Source of the DNA: CAZJRB01 sp964547995 | GTDB taxonomy: Bacteria > Planctomycetota > Planctomycetia > Pirellulales > Thermoguttaceae | Reading direction: 5' to 3' | NCBI GenBank assembly: GCA_964547995.1 | Contig: CAZJRB010000033.1 | Location: forward strand, 1-57,959 | Length of the DNA stretch: 57,959 bases | Part shown: positions 29,294 to 37,742 of the stretch, one piece after another | Layout of the letters: each line of letters opens with the position of its first letter | How positions within the stretch are numbered: position 1 is the stretch's first letter | The notes under the pieces: generated by a model | What the model was told of the DNA's origin: nothing | Database searches by the model: none | The model's input: only the letters and a program-made list of their open reading frames with translations | Program-made: the position numbers and the translations under genes

Positions 29294-30478
29294 TCATTTG
29301 TCCCGGGCGTCAGAATCGCCAGGATTAGTTTTCGGATCACTCGAATCCCCGGAAGGTTTTGCAAATTTCCCTGCATCGTAAAGCTGCCAGAATTGCGGGG
29401 GCCGCATGGGCGGAGCGTTGCCCGGCTCGCCGAACTCGGTCCCGATTTCTCCTATGGTCGGCATCTTTCTGGCATACTCTATTCCTTTCGTGATCCGGCC
29501 CGGCGTGAAGATCAACCGCGTCAGCTTCATCCACTGGAGCGGTGAAAGGTCGGTCACGTCCGTCCCGGCGATGTGCAACCGCTGCAATGTGGGATGGCCT
29601 TTCAGCGGGCTGATGTCCGAAACCTTCGTGCGGGCCATCGTCACGCTCACGAGTCCGACCTTCGCCAACGGGCTGATGTCGCTCACCGGACAATCGCTGA
29701 ACCAGAGCATCTCCAGGCCCATTCCCTCCAGCGGTGCCAGATCGCTTACCTTGGTACCGATGATGTTTAGTTCCTTAAGCGGCATCTCCTTCAGCGCGCT
29801 GATGTCGTTCACGTTCGTATTGTTCAGGTAAAGCTTCACGAGCCGCATACTTTTCAGGGGGGAAATATCTTTCACCCGGGTGTCCTCGCAGAACAGTTCC
29901 TGCAACGGCATCCCCCCGAGCGGGCCCAGATCGCTCACCTTCGTGCCGCGGAGGTCGAGCTTCACCAGCGGCATCCCTTTTAGCGGGCCGAGGTCGTCTA
30001 CGCCCGTTTGGACCAAGTACAGTTCGCGCAGCGGCATCCCCTTCAGGGCGCTGATGTCGTCGACACGGGTGCCGCTGAGGTCCAGGCCCTTGAGCGGCAT
30101 CCCCTTCAGCGGGCTGATGTCCGTGACGCCCGGGTCGTTGATTGCCACTAGGATGATGTTCGACTCGTCACTGCGGGTGAACAGCCGGCCCTGGAAGTCC
30201 GGATTCTTCGCCTTGATTGCGGCGGTCAGTTCTTCTTGCGAACGGATCGGCTTCGGTTGCGGCTCGGGCGATTCTTTGGCTTCGGCCGTGCCCGATGCCT
30301 CGTCGGCCGATGCCGACTGTTGTTCGGACTTCTTCTTCGACTCCTCCACATGGTCGTTCAACATCTTTTCGACTTCCTCGGGCGAAAGAGGACAGTCAAC
30401 CACCTCCACCCGTTCGTCAGCACAACCAAGGAACGCAGCTACAACGGCCACAACAGAAAGCAGGGTGAGGCGGTTCAA
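29294..30478 (-). CDS. Leucine-rich repeat lipoprotein
   Basis: The start is TTG at 30478, set by GGAGGG 7 nt upstream; longer frames read through noncoding repeats. The 394-residue protein has a lipoprotein signal (NRLTLLSVVAVVAAFLGC, lipobox FLGC), a low-complexity Ser/Glu/Lys linker (about 40-95) and about 10 leucine-rich repeats of 22-23 residues with the motif GMPLxxLxLxGTxVxDISPL (about 130-340). It would be anchored to a membrane facing the periplasm or outside and bind a partner through the LRR face. Such proteins are abundant in planctomycetes; partner unknown. Confidence 0.85.
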   Translation of the reverse strand: MNRLTLLSVVAVVAAFLGCADERVEVVDCPLSPEEVEKMLNDHVEESKKKSEQQSASADEASGTAEAKESPEPQPKPIRSQEELTAAIKAKNPDFQGRLFTRSDESNIILVAINDPGVTDISPLKGMPLKGLDLSGTRVDDISALKGMPLRELYLVQTGVDDLGPLKGMPLVKLDLRGTKVSDLGPLGGMPLQELFCEDTRVKDISPLKSMRLVKLYLNNTNVNDISALKEMPLKELNIIGTKVSDLAPLEGMGLEMLWFSDCPVSDISPLAKVGLVSVTMARTKVSDISPLKGHPTLQRLHIAGTDVTDLSPLQWMKLTRLIFTPGRITKGIEYARKMPTIGEIGTEFGEPGNAPPMRPPQFWQLYDAGKFAKPSGDSSDPKTNPGDSDARDK

Positions 30479-30594
30479 CGGTATTCCCTCCGCAATCGGA
30501 TTAGTCTGCGTGCCTGACCGGCGTTTACGTAGAATTCCGACAATACCACACTGCGAGGGTGCGGTCAACCGTTCCCGACAAAGCGGCCGGTTGG

Positions 30595-30639
30595 GGACCG
30601 CACCCCCGGGACCGCACCCCCGGGACCGCAGTCCCGGGG
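30595..30639. repeat. 14-bp tandem repeat, three copies
   Basis: GGACCGCACCCCCG occurs at 30595-30608 and 30609-30622, with a variant GGACCGCAGTCCCG at 30623-30636. It lies between the LRR lipoprotein and kinase genes, which are divergent. Confidence 0.75.
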
Positions 30640-30734
30640 CGTTTGTAAGTTGAACGGATTCGTCGAACACTTGATAATCTGTTGGCAATGTGCTAAACAT
30701 CGCGACGGAAGCAATCCCGCGAAAGGAGCCCGAT

Positions 30735-32246
30735 ATGTCAAAGTACCTGCTCGGAATTGACAACGGCGTTACCGTCTCGAAGGCCGCCCTGTTCACCACC
30801 GACGGAGAGGAGGTCGCCGTCGCGTCGCACAAGACCAAAATGCTCACCCCGCAGCCCGGATACACCGAACGCGATCCGGACGAACTCTGGCAGGCCACTG
30901 CGGAAGCCGTCGGACGGGTGATCCAAGAGGCCGGCGTCGATCCCAACGACGTCGCCTGCGTTGCGTGTGCGGGACACGGCAACGGACTTTATCTGATTGA
31001 TGAACAGGGGACCTCCGTCCGGCAGGGTATTCTCTCCATGGATAACCGGGCCAAGGACTACATCACCCGGTGGCACAGGGACGGCGTCGACAAGAAGGTC
31101 CTGCCGAAGACCATGCAGTGTCTCTGGCCCGCCCAGCCGAATGCCCTGCTGGCGTGGGTCCGCGACAACGAGCCGGAGGTTCTGAAGAAGGCCCGGTGGG
31201 CCATGATGTGCAAGGACCTGATCCGGTTTCGCCTGACCGGCGAAATCTATGCCGAGCTGACCGACTACTCGGGCACGAGCCTGATGGACGTTGGCGCCGG
31301 CGAGTTCGACGGCGAGGTGCTCGAAGCCTTCGGCATCGCCGACATGCGCGACTTGCTGCCGCCGGTGAAGCGGTCGGAGGAGATCTGCGGAAAGATCACG
31401 GCCGAAGCCGCCGCAAAAACGGGGTTGGCCGAAGGGACCCCGGTTGCCGGCGGGCTGTTTGATATCGACGCCTGCGGGCTGGCGTGCAATATCACCGACC
31501 CGACGCACCTTTGCATGATCTCCGGCACCTGGGGCAACAACCAGTATATCTGGAAGGAGTCGGTCGTCAGCCAGGACGTGTTTATGACCTCGCGATATTG
31601 CATCCCCGGCTACTACCTGATTCTGGAGGGGAGTGCCACGTCGGCGAGCAACCTCGAGTGGTTCGTCACCCAGTTCTTCGATGCGGAACGGAACGCCGCC
31701 GACGCCATGGGCGAGTCGGTCTACGATCTGTGCAACGAGCTGGTCGCCGGAGTCAAGCCGGACGAGTCGAAGATCGTCTTTCTGCCGTTTCTGTTCGCAT
31801 CGAATGTGGATGCGGAAGCCAAGGCTTCGTTCATCGGCATCCAGGGCTGGCACACCCGGGGCCACGTTTTGCGGGCGATCTACGAGGGGATCGTGTTCGG
31901 CCACAAGACGCACGTCAACAAGCTGTTGAAGTTCCGCGACATGCCGGGCGAGATCCATCTGACCGGCGGGGCCGCCCGAAGCCGCGAGTGGGTCCAGATT
32001 TTCGCCGACGTTTTCCAGGTGCCGGTCCATATTCCGGCCGGGACGGAACTCGGGGCATTGGGCGCGGCGATTTGCGCTGCTGTGGCCGCCGGCATCCACC
32101 CGAGTTACGAAGATGCCTGCAAAGCCATGGTGAAGATCGCCCGCGTCCAAGACCCCAACCCGACGAACAAGGAAGTGTACGACGCGAAGTTCGAGCGCTA
32201 TCAGAAGGTAATCGCTGCATTGGCCCCGGTTTGGGAGGACGTGTAG
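30735..32246 (+). CDS. FGGY-family carbohydrate kinase (L-xylulose/erythritol kinase-like)
   Basis: ATG 30735, preceded by GAAAGGAG, gives 503 residues. The N-terminal LGIDNGVTVSKAALF is the phosphate-1 motif; GYTERDPDELW, SMDNRA and GLFDIDACGLA (adenosine/sugar-site Asp) follow, then HLTGGAARSREWVQIFADVF near the C-terminus. It should phosphorylate a ketopentose, polyol or related sugar with ATP. It opens a cluster with an SDR, DeoC, zinc dehydrogenase, class II aldolase and glycerol dehydrogenase, which suggests oxidation, phosphorylation and aldol cleavage of a polyol or rare sugar. Closest relatives by motif are LyxK/EryA-type kinases; substrate not assignable. Confidence 0.9.
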   Translation: MSKYLLGIDNGVTVSKAALFTTDGEEVAVASHKTKMLTPQPGYTERDPDELWQATAEAVGRVIQEAGVDPNDVACVACAGHGNGLYLIDEQGTSVRQGILSMDNRAKDYITRWHRDGVDKKVLPKTMQCLWPAQPNALLAWVRDNEPEVLKKARWAMMCKDLIRFRLTGEIYAELTDYSGTSLMDVGAGEFDGEVLEAFGIADMRDLLPPVKRSEEICGKITAEAAAKTGLAEGTPVAGGLFDIDACGLACNITDPTHLCMISGTWGNNQYIWKESVVSQDVFMTSRYCIPGYYLILEGSATSASNLEWFVTQFFDAERNAADAMGESVYDLCNELVAGVKPDESKIVFLPFLFASNVDAEAKASFIGIQGWHTRGHVLRAIYEGIVFGHKTHVNKLLKFRDMPGEIHLTGGAARSREWVQIFADVFQVPVHIPAGTELGALGAAICAAVAAGIHPSYEDACKAMVKIARVQDPNPTNKEVYDAKFERYQKVIAALAPVWEDV

Positions 32247-32254
32247 CCGTCCCT

Positions 32255-32484
32255 ATAAAGCCGCGACCGGTGGTCGCGCCGAATCACCGGCCGTAGCGGT
32301 TTTGGGCGACGCCTGACGCGACCACCGAGGCTGTGACTTTTTGTAGGGAACGCCCTCTGTGGCGTTCCGAAACCCGGAAAACACGCTCGTTGCTGCTTCC
32401 CGGAACGCCACAGAGGGCGTTCCCTACAGACTGAACGTGTCAAACGCCAAAAAGTCACAGTCTCACCGGGTGCGGCTTTATAAA
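32255..32484. mobile_element. Composite nested palindromic element, copy 2
   Basis: The left arm of the GCGACC family (32255-32280 and 32316-32330) leads to GAGGCTGTGACTTTTTG (32327-32343); the complement, with one mismatch, is at 32448-32464. The 104-bp core at 32344-32447 is the exact reverse complement of that at 20598-20701. A right remnant ends near 32484. From 32485 to the SDR start at 32695 nothing else is recognised. Confidence 0.85.
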
Positions 32485-32694
32485 GAGACCTCGCCATCGC
32501 ACACCTCAACCACTTGATGAACCACTTGGCGGCCAGCATAACCGTTCTCTGCGGGCATGACGGGGGTGCTGCTTGTTGATTTGAGTTACGACCGCCCCAC
32601 TCGTGCAGGTTGCTTATGCCCCCCCCTTGGAAACCTCCCAGCGGTTGTGTATATATAATGGTCTGCCATCACTTACCCCACCACGAGCCCGACA

Positions 32695-33474
32695 ATGAAT
32701 CTGACGTTCGAGAACAAGACCGCGTTGATAACCGGGGCCGCCGGGGCGATTGGGAAGGCCATTGCCGAAGGATTGTTGGAAGCCGGGGCCAAGGTCTATA
32801 TCACCGATTTGAAGCAAGACGCGGTGGACGCCGTCGTCGGGGAACTCGGCGAGAATTGTCGGGGGCTGGCGGCCGACGTGGCGGAAGAAGACCAGGTCAA
32901 GCCGGTGGTCGAGGGCGCGAAGAAATTCCTCGGCGGCAAGATCGACATCCTGGTCAACTGTGCCGGGATCATCGCCCAGGCGCCGATCGAGGAGATGACC
33001 GTCGAAGCGTGGGACCGTGTATTTGCCATCAACTGCCGCGGCACGTTCCTGTTCTGCAAGTACGTCGTACCGATCATGAAGCAGCACGGCAGCGGCAAGA
33101 TCGTCAACTTTTCGTCGAAGACGGGCAAAACCGGCTCGGCCTTGATGTGCCACTACTCGGGCGCGAAGGCCGCCATCATGGGCATGACCCAGTCGATGGC
33201 CTACGAGTTGGCCAAGAGCAACATCACGGTCAATTGCGTCTGCCCGGGCATCACCGACAACACGGGCGTGTGGCACCAGTGCTCGGCCGATTACATCGAG
33301 AACCTGGGTAAGACGCGGGAAGAGGTCGTCAAGCAGTTCACGGCAAAGATCCCACTCGGGCGGCTGGCACAAATCCCCGATGTGGTCGGCATGGTGCTTT
33401 ATCTGTCGCACGAGGCATCGGATTACATGACCGGCCAGTCGATCAACATCACCGGCGGACGGGAAATGCACTAA
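32695..33474 (+). CDS. SDR-family polyol/sugar dehydrogenase
   Basis: A 259-residue classical SDR: TGAAGAIGKAIAEGL (cofactor), NCAGI, the catalytic YSGAK (YxxxK) and MTGQSINITGG at the C-terminus. Asp at the end of beta-2 (ITDLKQD) suggests NAD(H) preference. Neighbouring kinase and aldolases suggest it oxidises a polyol or sugar acid. Separated from the kinase by the composite palindromic element. Confidence 0.88.
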   Translation: MNLTFENKTALITGAAGAIGKAIAEGLLEAGAKVYITDLKQDAVDAVVGELGENCRGLAADVAEEDQVKPVVEGAKKFLGGKIDILVNCAGIIAQAPIEEMTVEAWDRVFAINCRGTFLFCKYVVPIMKQHGSGKIVNFSSKTGKTGSALMCHYSGAKAAIMGMTQSMAYELAKSNITVNCVCPGITDNTGVWHQCSADYIENLGKTREEVVKQFTAKIPLGRLAQIPDVVGMVLYLSHEASDYMTGQSINITGGREMH

Positions 33475-33548
33475 GAGTTGAGAGTCCAGAGTTGAGAATC
33501 CAGAGTTGAGAATCCGGAGTTGAAAGTCCAGAGTTGAAAGTTGAGAGA
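33475..33548. repeat. 16-bp tandem repeat
   Basis: About four and a half copies of AGAGTTGARARTCCRG follow the SDR stop codon immediately. Similar GAGT-type low-complexity tracts occur at 14980-15010. Confidence 0.75.
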
Positions 33549-33634
33549 AAAGCCCCCGCACTGCGTGCGGGGGTTTGGGGAAAGCGAGAACGAATCCAAG
33601 ATCAGAAACTCACGTTGTGAGGAGAAATCGAGAT

Positions 33635-34345
33635 ATGGGAGACTATACGAAAGAACAAGTGGCGGCCACGATGGACCACGCCACGTTGAAACAGACCATG
33701 ACCGACCAGGACATCATCGACAACGCGAAAATGTGCGCCGAGAACAAGGTGGCCAGCATGTGCGTCCGCCCGACCGACGTGGCCTCGGCCGTCAAGGAAC
33801 TCGAAGGCTCGGGTGTTCCCGTCGCGATCGTCGTCGGATTTCCCCACGGCTCGAACAAGTCGGAAGTCAAGGCCCTGGAAGCCAAGCTCGGCATCGAGGA
33901 AGGCGCCAAGGAAATCGATATGGTCATGAACGTCGGCAAGTTCCTTTCGGGCGAGTACGATTTCGTCCAGAAGGACATCGAGGCCGTCGTGGCCGAGGCG
34001 AAGCCCAAAGGCGTCCTGGTGAAGGTCATTCTCGAGACGTGCTTCCTCGACGACGACGAAGTCGTGAAGGCATGCAAGATCGCCGAGGCGGCCGGGGCCG
34101 ATTTCGTCAAAACCTCGACCGGGTTCGGCGAGGACGACAAGCGGTCGAAAAGCGCCACTCCCGAGGTGATCGACATCATGATGAAGACCGTCGGCGAAAC
34201 GATGAAGGTAAAGGCGTCCGGCGGAGTCCGCGTGTGGGAAACGGCCGTCGGCTATCTCGACCAGGGGTGTACGCGGCTCGGCGTCGCGTCGACCGTGCAG
34301 GTGCTCTCCGGGGCGCCGGATGCCGGAGGATCGGATGACTACTGA
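33635..34345 (+). CDS. deoC: Deoxyribose-phosphate aldolase
   Basis: ATG 33635 (GTGAGGAG upstream) gives 236 residues. DeoC hallmarks are EIDMVMN (Asp95), VKTSTGF with Schiff-base Lys159 and VKASGGVR with the activating Lys193. It cleaves 2-deoxyribose-5-phosphate to glyceraldehyde-3-phosphate and acetaldehyde, or a related aldol. The stop codon overlaps the start of the zinc dehydrogenase gene by 11 bp, so the two are coupled. In this sugar cluster it may act on a different phosphorylated sugar. Confidence 0.92.
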   Translation: MGDYTKEQVAATMDHATLKQTMTDQDIIDNAKMCAENKVASMCVRPTDVASAVKELEGSGVPVAIVVGFPHGSNKSEVKALEAKLGIEEGAKEIDMVMNVGKFLSGEYDFVQKDIEAVVAEAKPKGVLVKVILETCFLDDDEVVKACKIAEAAGADFVKTSTGFGEDDKRSKSATPEVIDIMMKTVGETMKVKASGGVRVWETAVGYLDQGCTRLGVASTVQVLSGAPDAGGSDDY

Positions 34346-35384
34346 GATGAAAGCGGTCGTCTACCACGGTCCGGGCGACATCCGGGTGGAGCACGTTGCG
34401 GCGCCGGGTTGCGGGGACGATGAAATCCGCGCAAAGGTCGACGCCTGCGCCGTCTGCGGGACCGACTTGAAGTCGCAAATTCACGGCAATCCCCGGATCA
34501 AGGCCCCGAAGGTGATGGGGCACGAGTTCACCGGCGTGTTGGACGCGGTGGGGAAAGACGTTAGCGGTTTTGCGGTCGGCGATCGGGTCGTCATGGCGAC
34601 GTCGGTTTCCTGCGGCGAGTGTTACTACTGCAAGCAGGGCTGGACGAACCTCTGCGTCGATCTGGCCCCGATGGGCTTCACGTACGAGGGCGGGATGGCC
34701 GAATACGTGACGATTCCTGCGAGGGCATTGGCCAACGGTCATGCGGTCAAGGTCCCCGACGGCGTAGCACCCGAACACGCCGCGCTGGCCGAGCCTTTGA
34801 GTTGTGCGGTCAACTCCTGCGAGAATTGCAGCATCCAGGAGGGCGATACCGTCCTGGTCATCGGCGCGGGCCCGATGGGTATCATGAACGCGTGCGTTGC
34901 CCTGCGGTTCGGCGCGGCCAAGATCATCCTGGCCGAGATCAACGAGGCCCGGCTGAAACAGGCCGAACCGTTTGCATTCGACCTGCTGGTCAATCCGGAG
35001 AAAGAAGATCTCGTACAGATCGTCAAGGATCAGACCGGCGGATTCGGGGCGGACGTGGCGATTGTCGCGGCCCCGACCGCGCAGCCGCAGGAGCAGGCCC
35101 CGGCGCTGGTGCGAAAACGCGGCACCGTCTGCCTGTTCGCGTCTTTGCCCGCCGGCAAGAGCGACATCACGCTCGACAGCCGCATCGTCCACTACGGCGA
35201 GATCCGCGTGGTCGGCACCAGCGACTCGAACCCGAGGCAAGTCGCCAAGGCGGTCGAGTTGATCGCCGGCGGAATGCTGCCGGCAGATCGGCTGGCATCG
35301 CACGTCCTGCCGCTGGACGGCATCTTCAAAGCGTACGAGCTGATGCAAAGCGGCGAGGCTTTGCGGGTGATCCTGAAACCTTAG
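34335..35384 (+). CDS. Zinc-dependent medium-chain alcohol/polyol dehydrogenase
   Basis: ATG 34335 with GGAGGA upstream gives 349 residues (ATG 34347 is an alternative). Catalytic zinc ligands are in CAVCGTD and GHEF; the structural zinc site is CGECYYCKQGWTNLC. The Rossmann motif is GAGPMG. It belongs to the sorbitol/threonine dehydrogenase group (MDR superfamily) and should oxidise a secondary alcohol with NAD. Translationally coupled to deoC. Confidence 0.9.
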   Translation: MTTEMKAVVYHGPGDIRVEHVAAPGCGDDEIRAKVDACAVCGTDLKSQIHGNPRIKAPKVMGHEFTGVLDAVGKDVSGFAVGDRVVMATSVSCGECYYCKQGWTNLCVDLAPMGFTYEGGMAEYVTIPARALANGHAVKVPDGVAPEHAALAEPLSCAVNSCENCSIQEGDTVLVIGAGPMGIMNACVALRFGAAKIILAEINEARLKQAEPFAFDLLVNPEKEDLVQIVKDQTGGFGADVAIVAAPTAQPQEQAPALVRKRGTVCLFASLPAGKSDITLDSRIVHYGEIRVVGTSDSNPRQVAKAVELIAGGMLPADRLASHVLPLDGIFKAYELMQSGEALRVILKP

Positions 35385-35397
35385 AATACGACTGATC

Positions 35398-35424
35398 CCG
35401 CGACCACTGGTTGCGGCTTTGTAA
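35398..35424 (-). repeat. Single REP-like unit, GCGACC family
   Basis: CGCGACCACTGGTTGCGGCT plus TTGTAA, one reversed arm ending 11 nt before the aldolase start codon, with the Shine-Dalgarno GGGGAGG between. Confidence 0.65.
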
Positions 35425-35435
35425 GGGGAGGCGGA

Positions 35436-36296
35436 ATGCTAACAACCCTGAAAGAAGTGCTCGCGCGCGCAAGAGAAGGGCAGTATTGCGTAGGGGCGTT
35501 CGACGTGGTCGAAGACGTGATGACCCGCGCAGTCCTTGAAACGGCCGAACGGCTCCGCGCGCCCGTCATTCTCATGCTCCTGGAGCCGGACCTGGAGACC
35601 GACAACGACAACGGCTGGGTCTATCAAGCCGGCCTGATCAAGGCTGCCGCCAAGCATCACAGAATCCCCATCGTGATGCACCTGGACCATGCCAACGACC
35701 TGGGTCTGATCCTCAGGGCGCTCGACTGGGGTTTCACATCGGTGATGATCGACGGCTCGCAACTGCCGTTCGACGAAAATGTCGCCCTGACCAAGGCGGC
35801 TGTCGATCTGGCCGGACCGTACCGCGCGAGCGTCGAGGGCGAACTGGGACACGTCGGCGGCATGGACCTGGCCGACAAGGAACGCGCCGAAAACGTCCTG
35901 ACCGAGCCGGACGAGGTAAAGCGTTTCGTCGAGCAGACGGGCGTCGACGCCCTGGCCGTTTCGATCGGCACCGCGCACGGCGTCTACCAGGCGGAACCGG
36001 CCCTGGACATCGAGCGGCTGAAGCAGCTCAACGACGCCAGCCCCGTCCCGCTCGCACTGCACGGCGGCTCCGGCACGCCCAACAATCAAGTCCGCGACGC
36101 GGTACGCAACGGCATCTGCAAGCTGAACATCTACACCGACGAACGGTTGGCGCTGTTCCGCGGTGTGCAGAAGGCCGCCAAGATCGAACGGAACGACCCG
36201 CTGCCGAGGGACGTCTTCGGCACGATCAAGGGCGAACTGGCCGATATGGTCGAGGAGAAAATCAAGCTGTTGTTTTCCGTCGGAAAGGCATGGTAA
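35436..36296 (+). CDS. Class II (zinc) ketose-bisphosphate aldolase
   Basis: A 286-residue aldolase of the FbaA/GatY/KbaY group. Zinc ligands are in HLDHAND (His82, His85), HGVYQ and LHGGSG; EGELGHVGG is typical of the tagatose/fructose-bisphosphate branch. It splits a ketose 1,6-bisphosphate or ketose-1-phosphate to DHAP and an aldehyde. Placed between two dehydrogenases in the sugar cluster. Confidence 0.9.
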   Translation: MLTTLKEVLARAREGQYCVGAFDVVEDVMTRAVLETAERLRAPVILMLLEPDLETDNDNGWVYQAGLIKAAAKHHRIPIVMHLDHANDLGLILRALDWGFTSVMIDGSQLPFDENVALTKAAVDLAGPYRASVEGELGHVGGMDLADKERAENVLTEPDEVKRFVEQTGVDALAVSIGTAHGVYQAEPALDIERLKQLNDASPVPLALHGGSGTPNNQVRDAVRNGICKLNIYTDERLALFRGVQKAAKIERNDPLPRDVFGTIKGELADMVEEKIKLLFSVGKAW

Positions 36297-36305
36297 GGGG
36301 CAACC

Positions 36306-36428
36306 GAAGAATAACTTCCCGGATTCAAGAATAAAGGAGGGGCACCTGCCCCCGGCCCAGAACCAAACGAGCCAAGTCCCGGGGGCAGGTGCCCCCTTCT
36401 TTCAATCCAAATCGGGAGGTTATTCTTC
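36306..36428. repeat. Nested inverted repeat, GGGGGCAGGTGCCCCC family
   Basis: Outer arms GAAGAATAAC (36306-36315) and GTTATTCTTC (36419-36428), extended by TTCCCGGATT and its near complement, enclose an inner arm of the same family as at 19596 (36333-36355 and its complement to about 36400). Confidence 0.85.
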
Positions 36429-36518
36429 GGCCGCCCCTAACGCGAGGAGGCCCGGTTGACGGAAAGAACGGCCGGTTGGATAATCGTCCCGGAGAACATT
36501 TAACCCAACGGAGAACCC

Positions 36519-37631
36519 ATGAAAACCGTATTGATCGCACCGAGGAAATACGTCCAGGGACGAGACGTCATCAAGGAAATCGGCGTCTACATCGCCGCTT
36601 TGGGCAAGAAGCCCCTGGTGTTGTGGGATTCGAACGTCAAGGGCATTGTCGGCGAAGCAATCCTCGCCAGTCTCGAAGCGGCCGGCCTGGAAGTGATCGG
36701 CGTCGACTTCCAAGGCGAGTCGAGCCACGAAGAGGTCGATCGCGTCGCGAAGATCGCACGGGATAACGGGGCCGACGTGTCGATCGGCGTCGGCGGGGGA
36801 AAGACGCTCGATACGGCCAAGGCCGCTGCCGCCGCCTGCAACATCAAGATGGTCACCGTTCCCACGATCGCCTCGACCGACACGCCCACCAGTTCCGCCA
36901 CGGTTTGGTACGATGCCGAGGGCAACTGCACCGGCTTCGAGTGCTGGGCCTACAATCCGGATCTCGTGCTGGTCGACAGCCAGGTGATCGCCAACGGCCC
37001 GGTCCGGGCGTTTGTTTCGGGAATGGGCGATGCGTTGTCTACCTGGGTGGAAGCGGAAGCGGCCTACACGACCCGCGCCGTCAATCTCGGCGGCGGTTGT
37101 TCGACGATGGCCGCCATGGCAATCGCCCGGCTTGCCTTCGAAACACTAATGGAGTTCGGTCTGGAAGCCAAGCGGGCGGTGGAACTCAACGTGGTAACCC
37201 CCGCCGTCGAGAAGGTCGTCGAGGCCAATGTCCTGCTCTCGGGGCTGGGCTTCGAAAGCGGCGGGCTGGCGACCGCACACATGATCGCCAATTGCCTCTC
37301 CTCCTTTCCCGAGTGCAAGAACCTCATGCACGGCGACAAGGTAGGGTTCGGCATCATCAGCCAGCTTTGTCTCGACGACGACGTCGACATGGAAGAAGTA
37401 CACGGGATCGTCGATTTCGAGATCGCCGTCGAATTACCCGTCACTTTTGCCGATCTGGGATTCGACGACGTCACCCGCGACAAGCTCCGGCCGATTGCCG
37501 ACGCCTGTGCCGGCGAGGGATCGCTGTCGCACAATCATCCGTTTGAAGTCACTTCCGAGGGCGTGATCGATGCGATGATCGCCGCCGACGCGTTGGGAAG
37601 AAGCAGGAAGGAGATGTTCGGGATCGGCTGA
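36519..37631 (+). CDS. gldA: Glycerol dehydrogenase-family iron/zinc alcohol dehydrogenase
   Basis: A 370-residue GldA homologue. VSIGVGGGKTLDTAKA binds NAD; PTIASTDTPTSS, FVSGMGDAL and HGDKVGFG with metal-ligand His/Asp positions follow. It interconverts glycerol and dihydroxyacetone or a similar diol/hydroxyketone. This fits with aldolase product handling in the cluster. Length and motifs match GldA; the substrate may differ. Confidence 0.9.
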   Translation: MKTVLIAPRKYVQGRDVIKEIGVYIAALGKKPLVLWDSNVKGIVGEAILASLEAAGLEVIGVDFQGESSHEEVDRVAKIARDNGADVSIGVGGGKTLDTAKAAAAACNIKMVTVPTIASTDTPTSSATVWYDAEGNCTGFECWAYNPDLVLVDSQVIANGPVRAFVSGMGDALSTWVEAEAAYTTRAVNLGGGCSTMAAMAIARLAFETLMEFGLEAKRAVELNVVTPAVEKVVEANVLLSGLGFESGGLATAHMIANCLSSFPECKNLMHGDKVGFGIISQLCLDDDVDMEEVHGIVDFEIAVELPVTFADLGFDDVTRDKLRPIADACAGEGSLSHNHPFEVTSEGVIDAMIAADALGRSRKEMFGIG

Positions 37632-37649
37632 AGAGACACCGATAGCTGC

Positions 37650-37694
37650 GGTCGCCAGACCGTGGACAACGCAGACATCCACGGTCTGGCGACC
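37650..37694. repeat. Inverted repeat
   Basis: Perfect 17-bp arms, GGTCGCCAGACCGTGGA (37650-37666) and its complement (37678-37694), with TAGC/GCTA outside. It lies 48 bp before the next start codon. Confidence 0.8.
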
Positions 37695-37742
37695 GTGGCT
37701 ACTAACAAACACGTTCCATTCTCTAACCAAGGAGCACGTCCC

